From NCBI RefSeq assembly GCF_008831285.2, contig NC_045143.1:23374302-23438301 (forward strand): 64,000 bases of DNA, given 5' to 3'. The DNA comes from Nymphaea colorata (lineage: Eukaryota; Streptophyta; Magnoliopsida; Nymphaeales; Nymphaeaceae). This document shows, one piece after another, positions 12,801 to 27,351 of this stretch. The translations under genes were made by a program, and so were the position numbers. Positions within the stretch are counted from its first letter, which is position 1; every line of letters begins with the position of its first letter. The notes under the pieces are model-generated. The model did not search any database, was not told where the DNA came from, and worked only from the letters and a program-made list of their open reading frames with translations.

Positions 12801-15800
12801 TTATGCATGCTCCCACGGATTGTCACTGGAAGAGTGCAGAAAGAGTGTTGGGATATCTAAAGAATGACCCAGGAAAAGGACTGTTGTATACTCGACAAGA
12901 CAAACTTACTATTGAGGGCTACTCAGATGCAGATTGGGCAGGTTGCACTGACACAAGGAGGTCCACTACAGGGTATTGTATCTTTCTTGGAGGTAACCTA
13001 GTTGTTTGGAGAAGTAAGAGGCAAGAAGTATGTTCGAGGTCTAGTGCTGAGGCTGAGTACAGGGCTGTTGCAATGGGGGTTACAGAGATGCTGTGGCTGA
13101 AGATTCTTTTGACTGATATTGGTGTGGAACTGGGAGATAAAATGAAGATGTACTGTGACAACAAGTCTGCGATTAATCTTGCCAATAATCCAGTTCTACA
13201 CGACAGGACCAAACATGTGGAGATTGACCGTCATTTTATCCGGGAACGCATTGACTCGAAGGAGCTGATTCTGCCATATATGAAGTCTGAAGATCAAGTT
13301 GCAGACGTCCTAACTAAAGGGCTTTGTACTTCTTCATTCGAAAAGAATGTTAGCAAGCTTGGCATGTTTGACATGTATGCCAAGCTTGAGGGGGAGTGTT
13401 AGAATATGTTGTTGTGGGAACCGGGTCCATATCTGGACCCGGTTCTATGGGGCGCGGGTACCGAGGTGGGCTCGGTACTCTAGGCGGCTTCTCCTCTCTC
13501 CCTCTTTATATTGTCACTTATGTATAAGTGTTGAATTAAGTGAAATAGAATTTTCTCTCTCCTAGGGTTGTTGCGGGTGTGCACCTAGGTAGAGCTTCCC
13601 GTGGTTTTTTCCTCGTCCGAGGTTTTTCCACGTACATCGTGTGTTCTTCCTCTTCTTCCTCTACGTGGTTCGTGTTTCTACATGAATCATCTTGATAAAG
13701 TACGGAACCCTTTTGCAGATTTAGAAAACTCTTAAATCTGAAGATACGAGCTTTTGAAAACCCCTAAAAATCTGTTTCTGGATTTTGAAAGCAGTAATAA
13801 ACCAGACTTTTGTAAAATGAACCAATTCCAACATAACTAAATCAAATAAACTATAACTGTACTGTGAACCCTCTAAATCCTAACTAGGATGAAACAGAGA
13901 AAATGACAACCGAAGACAGAAAATGTAGAAAATAAACCTACTTGTGCATCTACTTCTGAGATCAAGAATATAAGGAATACACTAGCTGCCCTACTCAATG
14001 CTAACATGAAAATAACAATTTCAACACAACTCTGCTAGTAACAACAGAATATAAGCAGTAACAATAAAACTAGCTGCAACTACCATTCATTCTGATACGA
14101 TGAGAGAGAGAGAGCCCAAAAGAATGATCATTAGCGTAACCCTAATCTCAATTTAAAAGAGATTATGGCTGGCAATAGAAAATTTACAAAAACAGTCCAA
14201 CATGTAAATCAGGCCCAATCAGGACAAATGCTTCAAAAGATACACCCTTGAAGCTTCCACCAACTTTACAAAGTAATACTCAAAAGACCTCAAACAAGAG
14301 GAGAATAAAACATATATTGATCTCAACAAAAGACACAAGAAGAGGCTAAAAAGCCATGAACAAAACAAGGGACAACAGTCCCTTATTTATAGTACAAGGA
14401 AAAGAAGAGAGGAAGAAGGGAGATGGCTGTTGGGCCATCTCCAATGGCTAGAAATCTAGCCGTTGGAGACTGATCCAACAGCTAGTTTTCCCTTTTAATA
14501 ATAAAAAAGGTGAAAACAAAGGAAAAGAAAAAGTACAAAAAGAAAGAGAAAATTACAAACACGACCTAGGTACCCTAAACTATACACATAAATATATATA
14601 TATATATAAGACATATTAGTACACTAATACATGTAATATACATACATATAGATGTATATATAGATAGGAATACATACATTCTAACAACAAGTATAAAAAA
14701 ATATTTAAAGTCCTCCTATCTAACTTTCTAATATTGCATAAACACTCTTTAACACTCCCCCTCAAGCTGGAGCTTATATATCAATTATGCTCAGCTTGTT
14801 ACAACCTCTCAGGAAATCGCTTACGGGAAGAGCCTTGGTGAAGATATCAGTTATCTGATCTTTTGAAGAGACATGAATAGTGCTAACAATTCCTTCTTGA
14901 ACTAGGTTCAGAACATAGTGGCGATCCACATCAATGTGTTTCGTCCTCTCATGGAAGACATGATTGTTAGCAATATAGGTAGCTGCTTTGTTGTCACAAT
15001 ACATCTTCATTGGGAGATTCACTGAAACACCCAACTCTAGAAGCAATGATCTGACCCATGACATTTCAGCCGTAGTTTGAGCCATAACCCTATATTCTGA
15101 CTCAGCACTAGATCAAGCCACCACATTCTGATTCTTGCTCGTCCAAGAAATAAGATTACCTCCAACAAAGGCACAAAAACCTGTAGTAGACTTCTTGTCA
15201 TCTACCCCTGCATAATCAGCATCACATAAGAAAGACTCTGATGCAGTAATACTTGAAAACATGCGACCAAGTTTGGACATTGATGGATGACCTAGTCTGA
15301 GATACCACTGGAAAGGAGAGGTCCTCAAGGAGAATGAAGATGCAGCAACATTTGCTGGGACGGACAGAAAATAGAGACCCTCACGTTCATGGCTGTCACC
15401 AATCAGCTTCTTAGTTAGTAAGTCTTGAAAAGAACATGAACTAGGGTAAAAAATGACTATGCTTTAAGTCAATAGTCAGCTACTTAACAGATAACAAATT
15501 AACAGGAAACTGAGGAGCATAGAGCACATGGGTAATAGTGTTTAAATGTGGGAGATAGATATCACTGTTGCCCAACACAGGAGATAGCTTGCCATCAGCC
15601 AGTCTGACATGCTGTGGTGTAGAGAATCTGACTAATGATGAAAAAATTTGTGGTTGATTACAACAGTGCCTGGAGGTGCCAGAATCTATCATCCACATCA
15701 TATTTGGGTCACTTGTAGGAGCACTAACAAGGAAGGAAGAGTCTATTACAGTAGTGTTGGCATATGAGAAGAAATTTCCAACCATCTTGTAGTCATTGGA

Positions 15801-17242
15801 ACCCTCAGACACATTACTATCAGCCATTGTAAAATTCCAACCAGAATTTTACGCACAATATGTATGTATAAGGTGCAACAGTCAACTTCAATCAAGAAAC
15901 GTATCTCTATGGATCTCAGAAATCTTAAAAAAAAATAATAAGCAACTTACTACAGTTTCAGTCGATGAATGTTGCAGCCCCAATTCCAGTTGACCCACTT
16001 GTGACTGCACACACACCCAACAGTCCACAATTCTGCTCCATTTGAATAGAAGATGGCTGCTGCAACACCAGGCTTAGTAACCCTGCGCACGGCTGCACAT
16101 ATGACTAGCAGTCTACCATTCTACTCCACATGAACTACGTGATAGTCTGATCACGTCTTAATGCCACCCACGTATGGCACACAATATATAGGAAGTAGCA
16201 GTCAAACACCACAGGGAAAAAATATCTCATATCTCTACTGCCCTCAAAGATCATACGAATATCACACGTTGTGCAATAAGGGACAATCTATTATCTACTC
16301 CCTTTTGTACTGTTCAGAATTGATTAGATTTCTGTGATTAAGACCCAGCTGGAGCTGACTACGAATATCAAAAGAATATCAAAGGCACGGCAGCACAGAA
16401 GAATTTGGAACACACTTATGGCTCCAACATCAAATCATAAACTTAATAAATTAAGCAGCAATTCTGAGCAAACAACCCGACCCACCCTTGGGCTCGGGCC
16501 CCTGGTTTGGTGGATCTCAACCCGCCCCCTAGCAGTTTCGGCTCCAACCTCAAAAAGGCTAGGAACCAGGACAAACATTTATGTAGTGACCCCTTTTATA
16601 ATAAACCCTTGAAGATCCCTCACAATCTTCTATACAAGACTAAATTTTCAGGATGTTACAAGAAGACTCTGATACCATGATACGATAAGAGAGAGAGAGC
16701 CCAAAAGAATTATCATTAACGTAACCCTAATCTCAAGTTAAAAGAGATTATGGCTGGCGATACAGAATTTACAAAAACAGTCCAACAAGTATAAGAAAAT
16801 ATTTAAAGGCCTCCTATCTAACTTTCTAATATTGCAGAAACACTTTAACACATTCTATGATTCTACTACTCCAAATTAAAATTAAAGTGCTTGAATCTAA
16901 TCTTAGGAGCAAGATTAACTACCTCTACCCAAGATTAACTACCACAGCCAAGGCTAAGTACCAACTGATCTACCCTAAACCATGGGGCAACACTATTGAA
17001 TTGCTGAGTTCTAATTAAATGCTATGAAATGATGACTAACAGCCTATGTTAGTATGTTACATGGGAATGGGTATGGGTGCCGGTGCAGATTATTTTAAAA
17101 AAACGTGCTGCAGTCACATATATTGAACCTTCTATGTCAGATGAACTGAGCCTATTTCCCCATCATCATCCTATGATTCTATTTCATACTTTGTTTATAA
17201 GATGTGATTCATGAATGTATTGTTCTGTTTGTTTAAAATCAT

Positions 17243-17318
<76 letters not shown>

Positions 17319-20300
17319 GAACCTTCTATGTCAGATGAATTATTTCCCCATCATCATTTTATGATTCTATTTTATACCTTAGAATCATAGGATGATCATG
17401 GGGAAATGAGCTCAGTTCATCTGACATAGAAGGTTCAGCATATGTGACTGCAGCAGAGAACCTTGTTATAAACTTATATTATCTAGGCATTTAAAGAAAA
17501 TATAAGCAAAACTAATTTTGGCTAAGTCCAAGAGACGACACGGGTTAGATCATAAAAACATTAAACTGCCATGAGCAATAAAAAAATTGAAAAAACTGAA
17601 ATTTACAAATGGAAAAATGTATTAATGGAACATGAACTTTCCTTTGAGTTACTTGAGTATAAGATTTGGTGCAGGGAGAATAAGTTTTCCCATATATGTG
17701 AGTATAAGATCTGGTGCAAGGAGAATAATTTTTCCATACATACCAAATCAATCTCGGTGGACCACATTTTTCTTTCAAACTTCTGCTGATCTGCTTCTTG
17801 GTGTGTTGAACAAAAGAATAGCAGAAAACAAGAGTGTGACAGTGTGTTATTGACTTGTGAAGGTGTTTCCTTGCATTTTCTTATATTGATTTGAGGAGGA
17901 TGTTATAATGTTGAAATCGTAGAAAACTGACAGTGCATTTACATAGTTCTGTAAATATTTGGTTCAGAAAGTGCATGGTTGTTGCCGGTGCTTCAACGCT
18001 ATGCTGAAATATTTATATCCTCAACAACTGAAGTTGCTAATATACTATGTTGCAGAGAAAGATGATGAAGATTGCATAGCCGCCTTCCTAGTAAATAGGT
18101 ATGCTTTGCTCATCTGGTTGATTATCATACAAACTTACTTCAATTAATTCATCACTTTGGTATCAACAAGGGCCTTTCATTTATTGGAGTTTGAAGATGT
18201 TCGTAAAATTGCAGCTGAATTGTGTGGTCGTCTTCATCCACAGGTATTAACTTCTATTGAATGATCACATTGGGATCATAATTGTTTGGATGTTGATTTG
18301 ATGATAAACTTGAACTTACGAATTTGTAGTCACTGGTCAACTTGATTTGTTCACTTTGTGTGTGAAAAATAGCATTTTCACCATTTCATGCTTGAAGTAA
18401 GTAAACTTTTTTTACAATTTGAAAATGGTTTTGCATGAGAATGTTGTATGCTGTTTTTGTTTCAGGGTAATGTTTTTGATAACATTCTATTAATGGCATG
18501 TATCTGTTAAGGAAGATCTGTAAGGTTGCATTTATTCTATATCTTTATATCTATCTGTCTATCTATCTATCTGTATGTATGCATATGTATATATAGATGA
18601 ATTGAAATCAGCTGGTAAGGTTTTTTCATGTTTTTCTCAGTTTTTTTTTTTTTGGGCAAGGTTCTTTTCCTTGTGAAAATCTTGGAAATTTCAAGGAGAA
18701 TCACAATATTCTAAAGAATAGATTAGATAAAGTAAATGAAAACCTAAAAAGTCTAATAATGTAAAGGTAAGTGACTAAATAAGTAATGTACATGTTGTAT
18801 AAGAATTAACAGCCAAGTGAATAACTAACAAGGAACATGGAATGCGTCATTACATTCCTTGGGATCAAATCTGCCTTCCACAAGAAGGAGGAGGTACCGG
18901 ACTTGTGAATTTTGCTGAAACCAATATAGCTAGCCTGGCTAAGTTGGCCCTTCAAGTTATGGGGACTGATAAACCTTGGGCCAGATAGATTAGAGGAAAT
19001 ATATCAAATGGAGAAGCCTTTGGATGCCAAATGTGACTCGGAAAACTTCGTAGCCTTTTAGGGGGTTGATGAAGACATCAACTTGGAGTCTTGGACCTAA
19101 TTCTTGGGCCGGTTTTCAAAAGCCTAATAGCTCAGCATAGACAGACCTCTTATCACTGATCAACAGGGCAAGCTGATGTTTGGGGGCTCTCCAGCCTCCC
19201 TCATCTCCTCTCGCGAAATCTGGGAGCAAATCAGAAAAAAGTGTAGACTTGAAACCTGGCGCAGTAGAACTATGTCATCCACATATATGAGCAGCCAAAT
19301 GCTAACTTCACCCGTATGATATATGAATAAGGAGTGATCAATTGAACTTTTGCAAAAACCAGCCTGTTGTATATGAAGGGAAAATCTATCAAACCATGAA
19401 CGAGATGCTTGCTTAAGCCCATACAACGAGGGGTTGTTCCATGTATACCTCTTCTTTGAAGAAAAACATTTTTAACATCCAACTGATACAAAGTCCATTC
19501 ATATGAGACTGCAAGAGGTATGATAACCCAGATTGTTCCCATCTTGATGACTGGACTAAAAGTCTCATCATAATCTTCCCGTACTGCTGAGTGAAACCTC
19601 TAGCCACAAGTCTAACCTTATATCTATCAATGCTTCCATGGGGTTTATACTTGAGTTTGTAAACCCATTTTGAGCCCACTACATTCTTACCATCCGGGTG
19701 AGGATCAATCTCCCAAGTTTGACATTCACTTAAGGCAGCCATTTCTTCATTCATGGCCTCGACCTAATATTTGCTTTTACACGTGTGGTCATAGCATTTT
19801 GGCTCCACCTTTTTGCTCAATTCTGTCATAAAAAGCTGAAAATCCAAAGAGAAATTATCATAACTTACCCATCTATCAATGAGGTGTCGCACACGTTCTA
19901 ATCTATGTGGACAAGTAGTGGCAATTTTTGGAGCAGTTGTTGGAACTAATCGTCGAGTATACACTACTCTTGAAAAACGATTAGGTGTAGTCATGCTATT
20001 GGACTGAGTAGATGAAGATTAAGGGTGGGCATCGGGCCGGGCCGGTGAGCCCGGCCTGCCCATTTAAATTTAAAAAATAAATTTTTAATTATAAAATAAT
20101 TCTTTTAAATATAAAATATATTTATTAATAATAAATATATATTATTAAAACAAAAAAATTTAAAAAAATAATTTTTTTAATCTAAACGGGTCGGGCGGGG
20201 CTGACACGGGCCAGCGGCAGCCCGGCCCGACGCCCAAGCTTAATGAAGATGTGTCTTCCATCTGAGTGGTTGTGGCTGTCTCAAATTCATCAATAATCCT

Positions 20301-23300
20301 CTCACCTTGTGTGTGGTGTGTGTCAGCTCCTTGGTATAATATTTTAGTATTCAGCCATATATCATATACATCATTTCTTGCATTAAGTGTTGCCTGTGTC
20401 TGCTTTAAATCCTTCAACCTGAACTCATCAAAAACAACATGTCGTGAAATATGCACACGTCTAGTCTTTGGATTGTAGCAATGATAGCCTTTATAATTTT
20501 TTGCATAACCCACAAATCTGCACATGACAGCTCGATCTTGGAATTTATTTCTCAGAGAAACATCAACATGAACATAACAAATGCATCCAAAAACACGTGG
20601 TTCATCATAATTTGGCTGTTCTTTATGTAGATCAAAGAAAGAAGATTTTCCCTCAAGTAGAGATAATGACAGTCGATTAATGACATGAACAACAGTATGA
20701 AAAGCTTCAGTCCATAAATTCATGGGCACATCTGTGTTATGCATCATACTTAGTGCATTTTCAACTATATGTTTATGCTTTCTTTCAGCAATGTCATTCT
20801 GTTGTGGTGTGTGTGGATAGAAAATCTGTCTAGTGATCCCATGATTTAGTAAATACTCAGTGAATTCATTCGAAGTGAATTCACCACCATCACATTGGAA
20901 ATGCACGATATTATTGGAGTATTTGTTTTGGACCAAGGCATGGAATTGGGTGAACAAGCGGAAAACCTCTAATTTATTTTTCATGAAGTGAATCCAAGTG
21001 TAACGAGAATAAGAATCAATAAAAACAACATAATATGTACTCCCAGAAGAAGAAGAAATAGGAGCAGGCCCACAAACATCAGAATATATGGTATCAAATA
21101 ACTTTGAAGCTCTCTTATTTATTGACTAAAAAGGAAGAGCATGACTGTTACAAATATGACAACTTGAGCACATGCTAGACTCATCTACTAGACTTAGATT
21201 GGACTTTTGTAATAGTCTGTCTGCAATAAGACTTTGAATGAAAGACCGACTACAATGTGGGCTAGACGACCATGCCAAATGGATGGCTTATCATACTCTG
21301 TTATATTGACTTCACTATGACTGGGGAAGGATAAATCTGAAACACAAGACTTGGACATCTTTGGAGCTTCTTCAATGACGTACATATCTCCTTTGTGAAT
21401 ACCTTTAGCGAATGTTTTCTTGGTTCGAGCATCCTTGACATAAACAGAAGGAGTAAACTCAACAGACGAATGAGTATCATCGATAAGCTTTGACACAAAA
21501 ATGATATTTTTCTTGACATTGGGAACAACAAGAACATTCTTTAAAGGTATGGAGGAATGAGCCATGGATATTTGTGCATTTCCAATGTGCGATATTTTGT
21601 GATGGAAACCATCTCCTGTAACAACTGAGCCTTTAGCTAAATAAGGGAGAGCACTAGAAAGTTTATCTGCATCACTAGTCACATGGGCTGCAGCACCAGA
21701 ATCCACATACCATTGTCCTTCTTCATTTTGCCTGAGATTGACTTTAGACAGAGCTGTCACTAAAATTTGCTGCACATCAGGAGAAATGTTCAATGCTGCA
21801 AACATGTTCGATACAGTCGACCATGCTGCCTTATTGTCACGCCTGACCTGTTTTCCCTTGTTTTGAGGATTATGCCAACATTCTGACTTCACATGTCCTT
21901 TCTTATTGCAATAGAAACAAGTAGGTATTCTTCGTGGTACATTTGTCTGTGCATTTGTGTTAGGTGTAGGAAGAATACCTTTCTCCATCCCTGCCTGTGA
22001 GTTCCAAACTCTTGGACGACTACCATGCAAAGCATGGGCTCCAGTGACCAACACAATGTGACTACTAGAATGCACTAATTCTTGTCGCTGCACACGACTC
22101 GCTTCATGTTGAATCAATTTTGCTTTCAGATGTTCAAAAGAGGGAAGAATAGGCAATACTTCTAAAGCAGTGCAGAAAACATCAAATTCAGACCCTAATC
22201 CACTCAAAGCCTGTTGTACCTTGTCCTTGTCGCTGACTGGGTGCCCTATGATTGCAAGTTGATCGCTCACATTTTTTATTTCATGTATGCACTCCAAGAC
22301 TGAACGTGTTCCGCGCTTGATATCCTGAAATTGCCTCTTGAGTTGTAGAAATTTGGCTTCTGATACTTGAGAATATGTGGTAGCGAGAACATTCCACAAC
22401 TCAAGTGCTGAAAGATCATCGTCAACGCCCGCCAGAACTTTCTCTGATAGTGTAGAGGTGATATAGGCCACAAGAGATTGAATGTGTCATCCATGTTTCA
22501 TATTTAGAATTGACTTTTGCAACGGTTTCTTGAACTTGCCCTGCAGCATTTTTCACCTCTTACATGACCCACTCTGGTAGCACAGGTGTTGTGCCACTAA
22601 GATGTCCATAGAGATGATGACTTTTGATGAACGGGACTATTTGACGTTTTCATGTCAAGTAGTTGGTATGGTTTAGCTTTTGTGAGATGAGTTGAGAGAG
22701 GAAATTGGACGACAATATGTTGGAATTCTGGTTGTGATCCATACTTGCAACAATCAGGAAGTTGGAGATTAGGGCAGAAGGTTGGAGATTAAGGCCCACG
22801 ACAGAGATTAGAGCAGAAATTTGGGAATTAGAGCAGAAAGTTGGGGATGAAATTTGGGGATTAGGGTAGAAAGTTGGGGATTAGGTCCCACGGCAGAGAT
22901 TAGGGCAGAAATTTGGGGATTAGGGCAGACGCCAGGGATTAGGGCAGACGGCAGAAATTAGGGTTAGGGCAGAAATTTAGGGATTAAGGCAAAAAACAAA
23001 AGATTAGGTTAGAAATCATAGATTCTTACCGAACATTCTCAATGGCAAAACCTGTCTCTGACACCATATAAGATTTTGATATCTAATGTCAAACCACCGG
23101 ATGAAGTTAGATGCAAGAGAAGAAGAAGAGGAATGGGCTGCACGTACAAGGGAGAGAGAGAGAGAGAGAACAAAGAGAGCAACAACCCTAACGTCTGCCT
23201 CTTGATATCATTATATACCGATTTGGTATATAATAAAATACACAAAACAATGTTAAAAAATACAAGTATGCCATCACCCATTATGATTGGGCGTGTGGAG

Positions 23301-26300
23301 AAGATGGGTCGGGTCTGGTTGACCCGATCCAAATCGTACAATCTTTAACACGGTCTAGCTAAGACCTCTTAAAGCCACATTCTAACACAACTTCTGAGAA
23401 TATGTGAAACCAAGCACGTGGACTTTGTTTCAATCCATATATAGTTTTTTTCAACCTGCACACTTTTCCACACTCTCCCTGACGTTCAAAGGTAGGAGGC
23501 TGCTGCATATAAACCGTCTCATCTAGTTCCCTATACAAGAAAGCATTTTTGACATCCAACTGATATGAGGGCCAATCATAATGTACAGCTACGGACACAA
23601 TAAGACGTATGGTGCCTATCCTGGCCACAGGAGAAAAAGTTTCAAAGAAATCGACACCATATGTTTGAGTATACCCTTTTGCAGCAAGATGAGTTTTGTC
23701 TTGTTCCATGAGCCATTAGATAAATACTTTATGGTAAAAACACATATGGAGCCCACGACATCACAACTAGAAGGGAGATCAACCAATTCCCATGTCCCTC
23801 ATTGCAGTAGTGTCTCCATCTCATCCTGCATAGCTTGCCGCCACTTCGGTTCAAGTACTGCCTGTTGGTGACTAGGAGGAACCGAATGCATTGACAAGGC
23901 TGACACAAACTGCTGGCTACCACCAATCTTGTCAGTAGAAGCAAATTGAGATATAGGATGCAGAGTACACTGTTGTTTGCCTTTGCGTAAGGCAATTTGT
24001 AAGTCTAAAGATATTTCATAAGCATCCTGTGGGGCAGGATCAGTGGGGTCAGGTATACTTGCATCCTAAGAAGCAACTGGTGGGCAATCATGAGTAGAAG
24101 CATGTCGGCAGGTGTATACCAGTGGGGGATCATGGTATCTATTGACAATGGGGGGTGAACCGGTATCACATGGAATAGACTACAGGGGAACCAGTGGTAT
24201 AAGTAAAGGAATAAACATCGACTTGTGTGAGTGATGGAGCAAACTGGAAATAGTGACGTGACTCAAAGAATGTAACATCTGCATTGATGTACTGCTTTTG
24301 AGTATGACAATCAAAACAGACATAACCCTTTTGGTGTTTTGGATAACCAATGAAAACGCATTTAATGGATTGGGCAACAAGTTTGTCTCTATTAGGACCA
24401 AGAACTTAAACAAAGCAAGTACACCCAAAGATTTTGGGTGGAAGGCAAAACAAGGGTCTGTCTGGATAGAGAACTTGAATAGGAATTTGATTGCCAATGA
24501 ACGAGGATGAAAGACGGTTAATTAGGTAACATGCAGTTAGTATAACATCACCCCAAAATTGGGCCGGAACATAGCTATGTATCATGAGAGTACGAGCCAT
24601 GTCAAGTAACTGACGATGTTTACGTTCGTCAATACCATTTTGTTGAGAAGTATGAAGACAAGTAAATTGAGGGCAAATTCCATATTCGGTGTAAAAGTAC
24701 AACAATGTATTGGATTTGAACTCACAAGCATTATCAGTGCGAATGTTTTTGGCAATAGAACCAAACCACCGAGTCTTTATTTTAATAATGAAATTTTGAA
24801 GAATACAAATAACTTCATACCTCTCTTTTAACAAGAACACCCAACTAAGACAAGAAAAATCATCAAGAATAACAAGGTAATACCTAAACTTAGCCCGGCT
24901 TACAACCCGACTAGGGCCCCAAAGTTCCAAACATCAACATGAATAAAATAAAAAATTGCATGACTCGACGGGCTAATACTGGAAGGAAAACTACTTCTAG
25001 CATGTTTGCCCAATTGACAGGCCTCACATTGGAAAGACTCAGACACAGAAATATTAGGGAGGACACCTTGGAGCTTGGATAATGAAGGATGGCCTAGTCA
25101 AAGATGCCACTGATATGGGGTAGACTTAGATAGAGCCATAGATGCTACACCCGCTACTGGTTCTGACAGAAGGTAAACTCCCTTTGTGCTCATGGCTGCC
25201 ACCAATCGTCTTACCATTTTGGAAGTCCTAAAAGACACATGAACCAGGATCAAATATGGCTCTACATCGCAAATCCTTTGTCAATTGAGTAACAGACAAA
25301 AAGTTAGCAGGAAATTCTGGAGCATATAAAACATTGGAAAGAGAGATAGAACTAGAGAGTTTCACATCCCCAACTCCCATAATAAAGGTTCCCGTTGGCA
25401 AGTCTAACATGTTGAGGCTGTACCAAATGATGCAATAGGGTAAATGAGTGAGGCTGACTGCAAAAATGTTTTCAAGCCCCACAATCAATAATTTGCACAG
25501 TACCTGGTTCACAGGAAGTACTACCAACAGACAAAGAAGAATCCACCACAACCGAGGATGCAGTAGCAAACATTGAGGCAGGGAGAGATTGCTGAGCCAT
25601 AAGCTGATCATACTCTACCTTATTCATAGTCATCGTGGAGATATTAGGATTTAGGAGTTGTCATGGAAGGAGTCTCTCCAAGTGGTGTAGCAGCTCGGGC
25701 AGAACCTACAGGAATCTGAGAAGTGAAGCTCACTCTGCCACCTGAGGTACTGAATCCTCTTCCATGGAAACTAGGAGCTGGACCACCATGTTTGTCCCAA
25801 CATCTATCTTCTAATTGTTCCAATTTGCCACATTATGTACACTGAAATCTCCCTATGCCCCCTACATCACGACCTGAGCCTTTTCCCCCCTATAGCATGT
25901 CCACATCCTCCAGACACGGCTAAGGCAGCAGTAGAAGACTCATTCTGGGGCTAAGAGAGAGATACAGCCAATCTACTGAGTCTATTATATGCCTCAGCAA
26001 GATCTGAAATTTCTGCGTCAGTAAGCTTCTGAACTTTAGCTACCTCATATTTAGGGGACAGACCAGCCAAGAACTTTGCCACCATTGTCTGCTCAAAATG
26101 AGTCTTGTAACATGCCTGACATGGAGGTCGAAGAGTTTTCAATCGTTCATATGTTGCTTTAATTGAAGCAAAGTATTGAGATAATTTCAAGTCACCTTGC
26201 TGCAGTTTGAGTAACTCCTCCTCAACTTGTAAAATTTTTGAAACATTCTTGTCATGAGAATAAGTCTGTCTCAAAAATGTCCACATGTGTTTAGCAGTCG

Positions 26301-27320
26301 TGTAGTAAGCAAGAGTAGGAGCGATAGCAGACTGCACACTGTTCATAATCCACGACATAACAATACTATTATCTTCTTTCCATGTGGTATATTTTCCTGT
26401 TTTAACACTTGGTTCATGTTCTTCAATGATATGGTTTTTCCGATGTCCTACTCCAGACATCATGAACATACGCAACCAAATTTCATAGTTATGATCATCT
26501 AACTTCACAGTCGGCCCATAGAAGAATGGATTCCCAAGAAATTTGTATTCAGTATGAGACTCGAACTTAGGGTTGTTTGTCGTATTAGACTGCTGTTCAA
26601 GATCCATCGTGAGACACAAACAACCGAACCACACAGTAACCACACAGTCTGACTAAAATATGCAACAGTAAGTAGAATATGCAGTACTTACTATGCAGCT
26701 ACAGTGAGCAGATGATAAAGAGAACAGACAGCAGTAGTTAAAGCAGTAAACAGATGATAAAGGAGCTTTCTGCTAGAAAAAAAAATCCACTTTATACGTA
26801 GACAGCTGGTCCACGGCTGACAAGAGGCATGATGTATCAGTCCTAACATCCACGCCATTCTTTGAGGACTGATCATATATTCCACTGACATGATAAAAGA
26901 CAATTTTAATACTTAGTTACTTACTACTGTTCCCATGCTTAGCAGAAGTGAGCAGCGACAAGGAAGAAGACTCTAGCGATGTTTTGACTTGAATTCTGAT
27001 CCATGCTGATCAACTACTATAGTTTGACACCCATCCAGCTTGAAGGACCATTAGCTATTTTTGCAACCGCGTCCACTTCAACAAGGCATTGATCTAGCGT
27101 TTTAATCTTTTGTTGAGAAAACCCTAGATCGAGCCCAATATGCACGATCCACAAGTTTTACCCACACAGTCCACAACGAGAACAGAAGAGAAGGAAGGAG
27201 GAAAAAGATGGGTAAGATGATGATGACGAGGGAGAGAGGTGTCAGTCCCAAGAAGGGTTGGGCTCTGATACCATGTTGCTGGAAGCAAGAAGGAAGAAGA
27301 GAAGAGGAGGAGGAGGGGGG

Positions 27321-27351
<31 letters not shown>

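Larger units (their letters stand above)
9294..13682 (+). mobile_element. Ty1/copia retrotransposon A (young, internally deleted)
   Basis: The 5' LTR (9294-9576) and 3' LTR (13397-13682) begin TGTTAGAATATG and end TTTCTACA. They differ by three substitutions and one 3-nt indel, so the insertion is recent. The exact 5-bp duplication TGAAT lies at 9289-9293 and 13683-13687. The primer site TGGTATCAGAGCC at 9577 follows the 5' LTR, and a GAGGGGGAG purine tract precedes the 3' LTR. It lies sense to the ARM gene in intron 5. The coding part lacks the integrase catalytic core. Confidence 0.95.
14093..16850 (-). mobile_element. Ty1/copia retrotransposon B (minus strand, deleted)
   Basis: The exact 5-bp duplication CATTC (14088-14092 and 16851-16855) bounds the element. 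The right LTR (16678-16850, 173 bp) is the 5' LTR on the minus strand; the primer site reads CTCTGATACCA at 16667-16677 on the + strand. The left LTR (14093-14754) is the same sequence interrupted by a foreign solo LTR. The purine tract reads CTCCCCCTCAAGC after 14754. The interior keeps only protease, a stub of integrase and RNase H, plus a TRIM-type solo LTR in the leader. Confidence 0.88.
16851..18055. other. ARM gene intron 5, right part
   Basis: About 1.2 kb between copia B and exon 6. Holds a fragment of the hAT II MITE family (17044-17098), a 75-bp-arm inverted repeat with AT/TG microsatellites, and AT-rich sequence. An open frame at 17968-18098 overlaps exon 6. Confidence 0.6.
19131..23350 (-). 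mobile_element. Ty1/copia retrotransposon E (minus strand, 3' truncated)
   Basis: The right LTR (23067-23350) is the 5' LTR of a minus-strand element: complement starts TGTTAAAGATTG. The primer site reads CTCTGACACCA (23056-23066) on the + strand. Going left: repeat-rich leader (22760-23040), gag, protease, integrase and RT up to the YVDD motif near 19275-19286, where homology stops. RNase H and the left LTR are missing. It sits inside the RT of copia F. The left boundary is approximate (between 19060 and 19160). Confidence 0.8.

Noticed and set aside
22760-23010. CRISPR-like or telomeric array
   Set aside because: Repeats are degenerate, without regular spacers, and lie inside a retrotransposon leader; the plant telomere unit TTTAGGG is not tandemly present.
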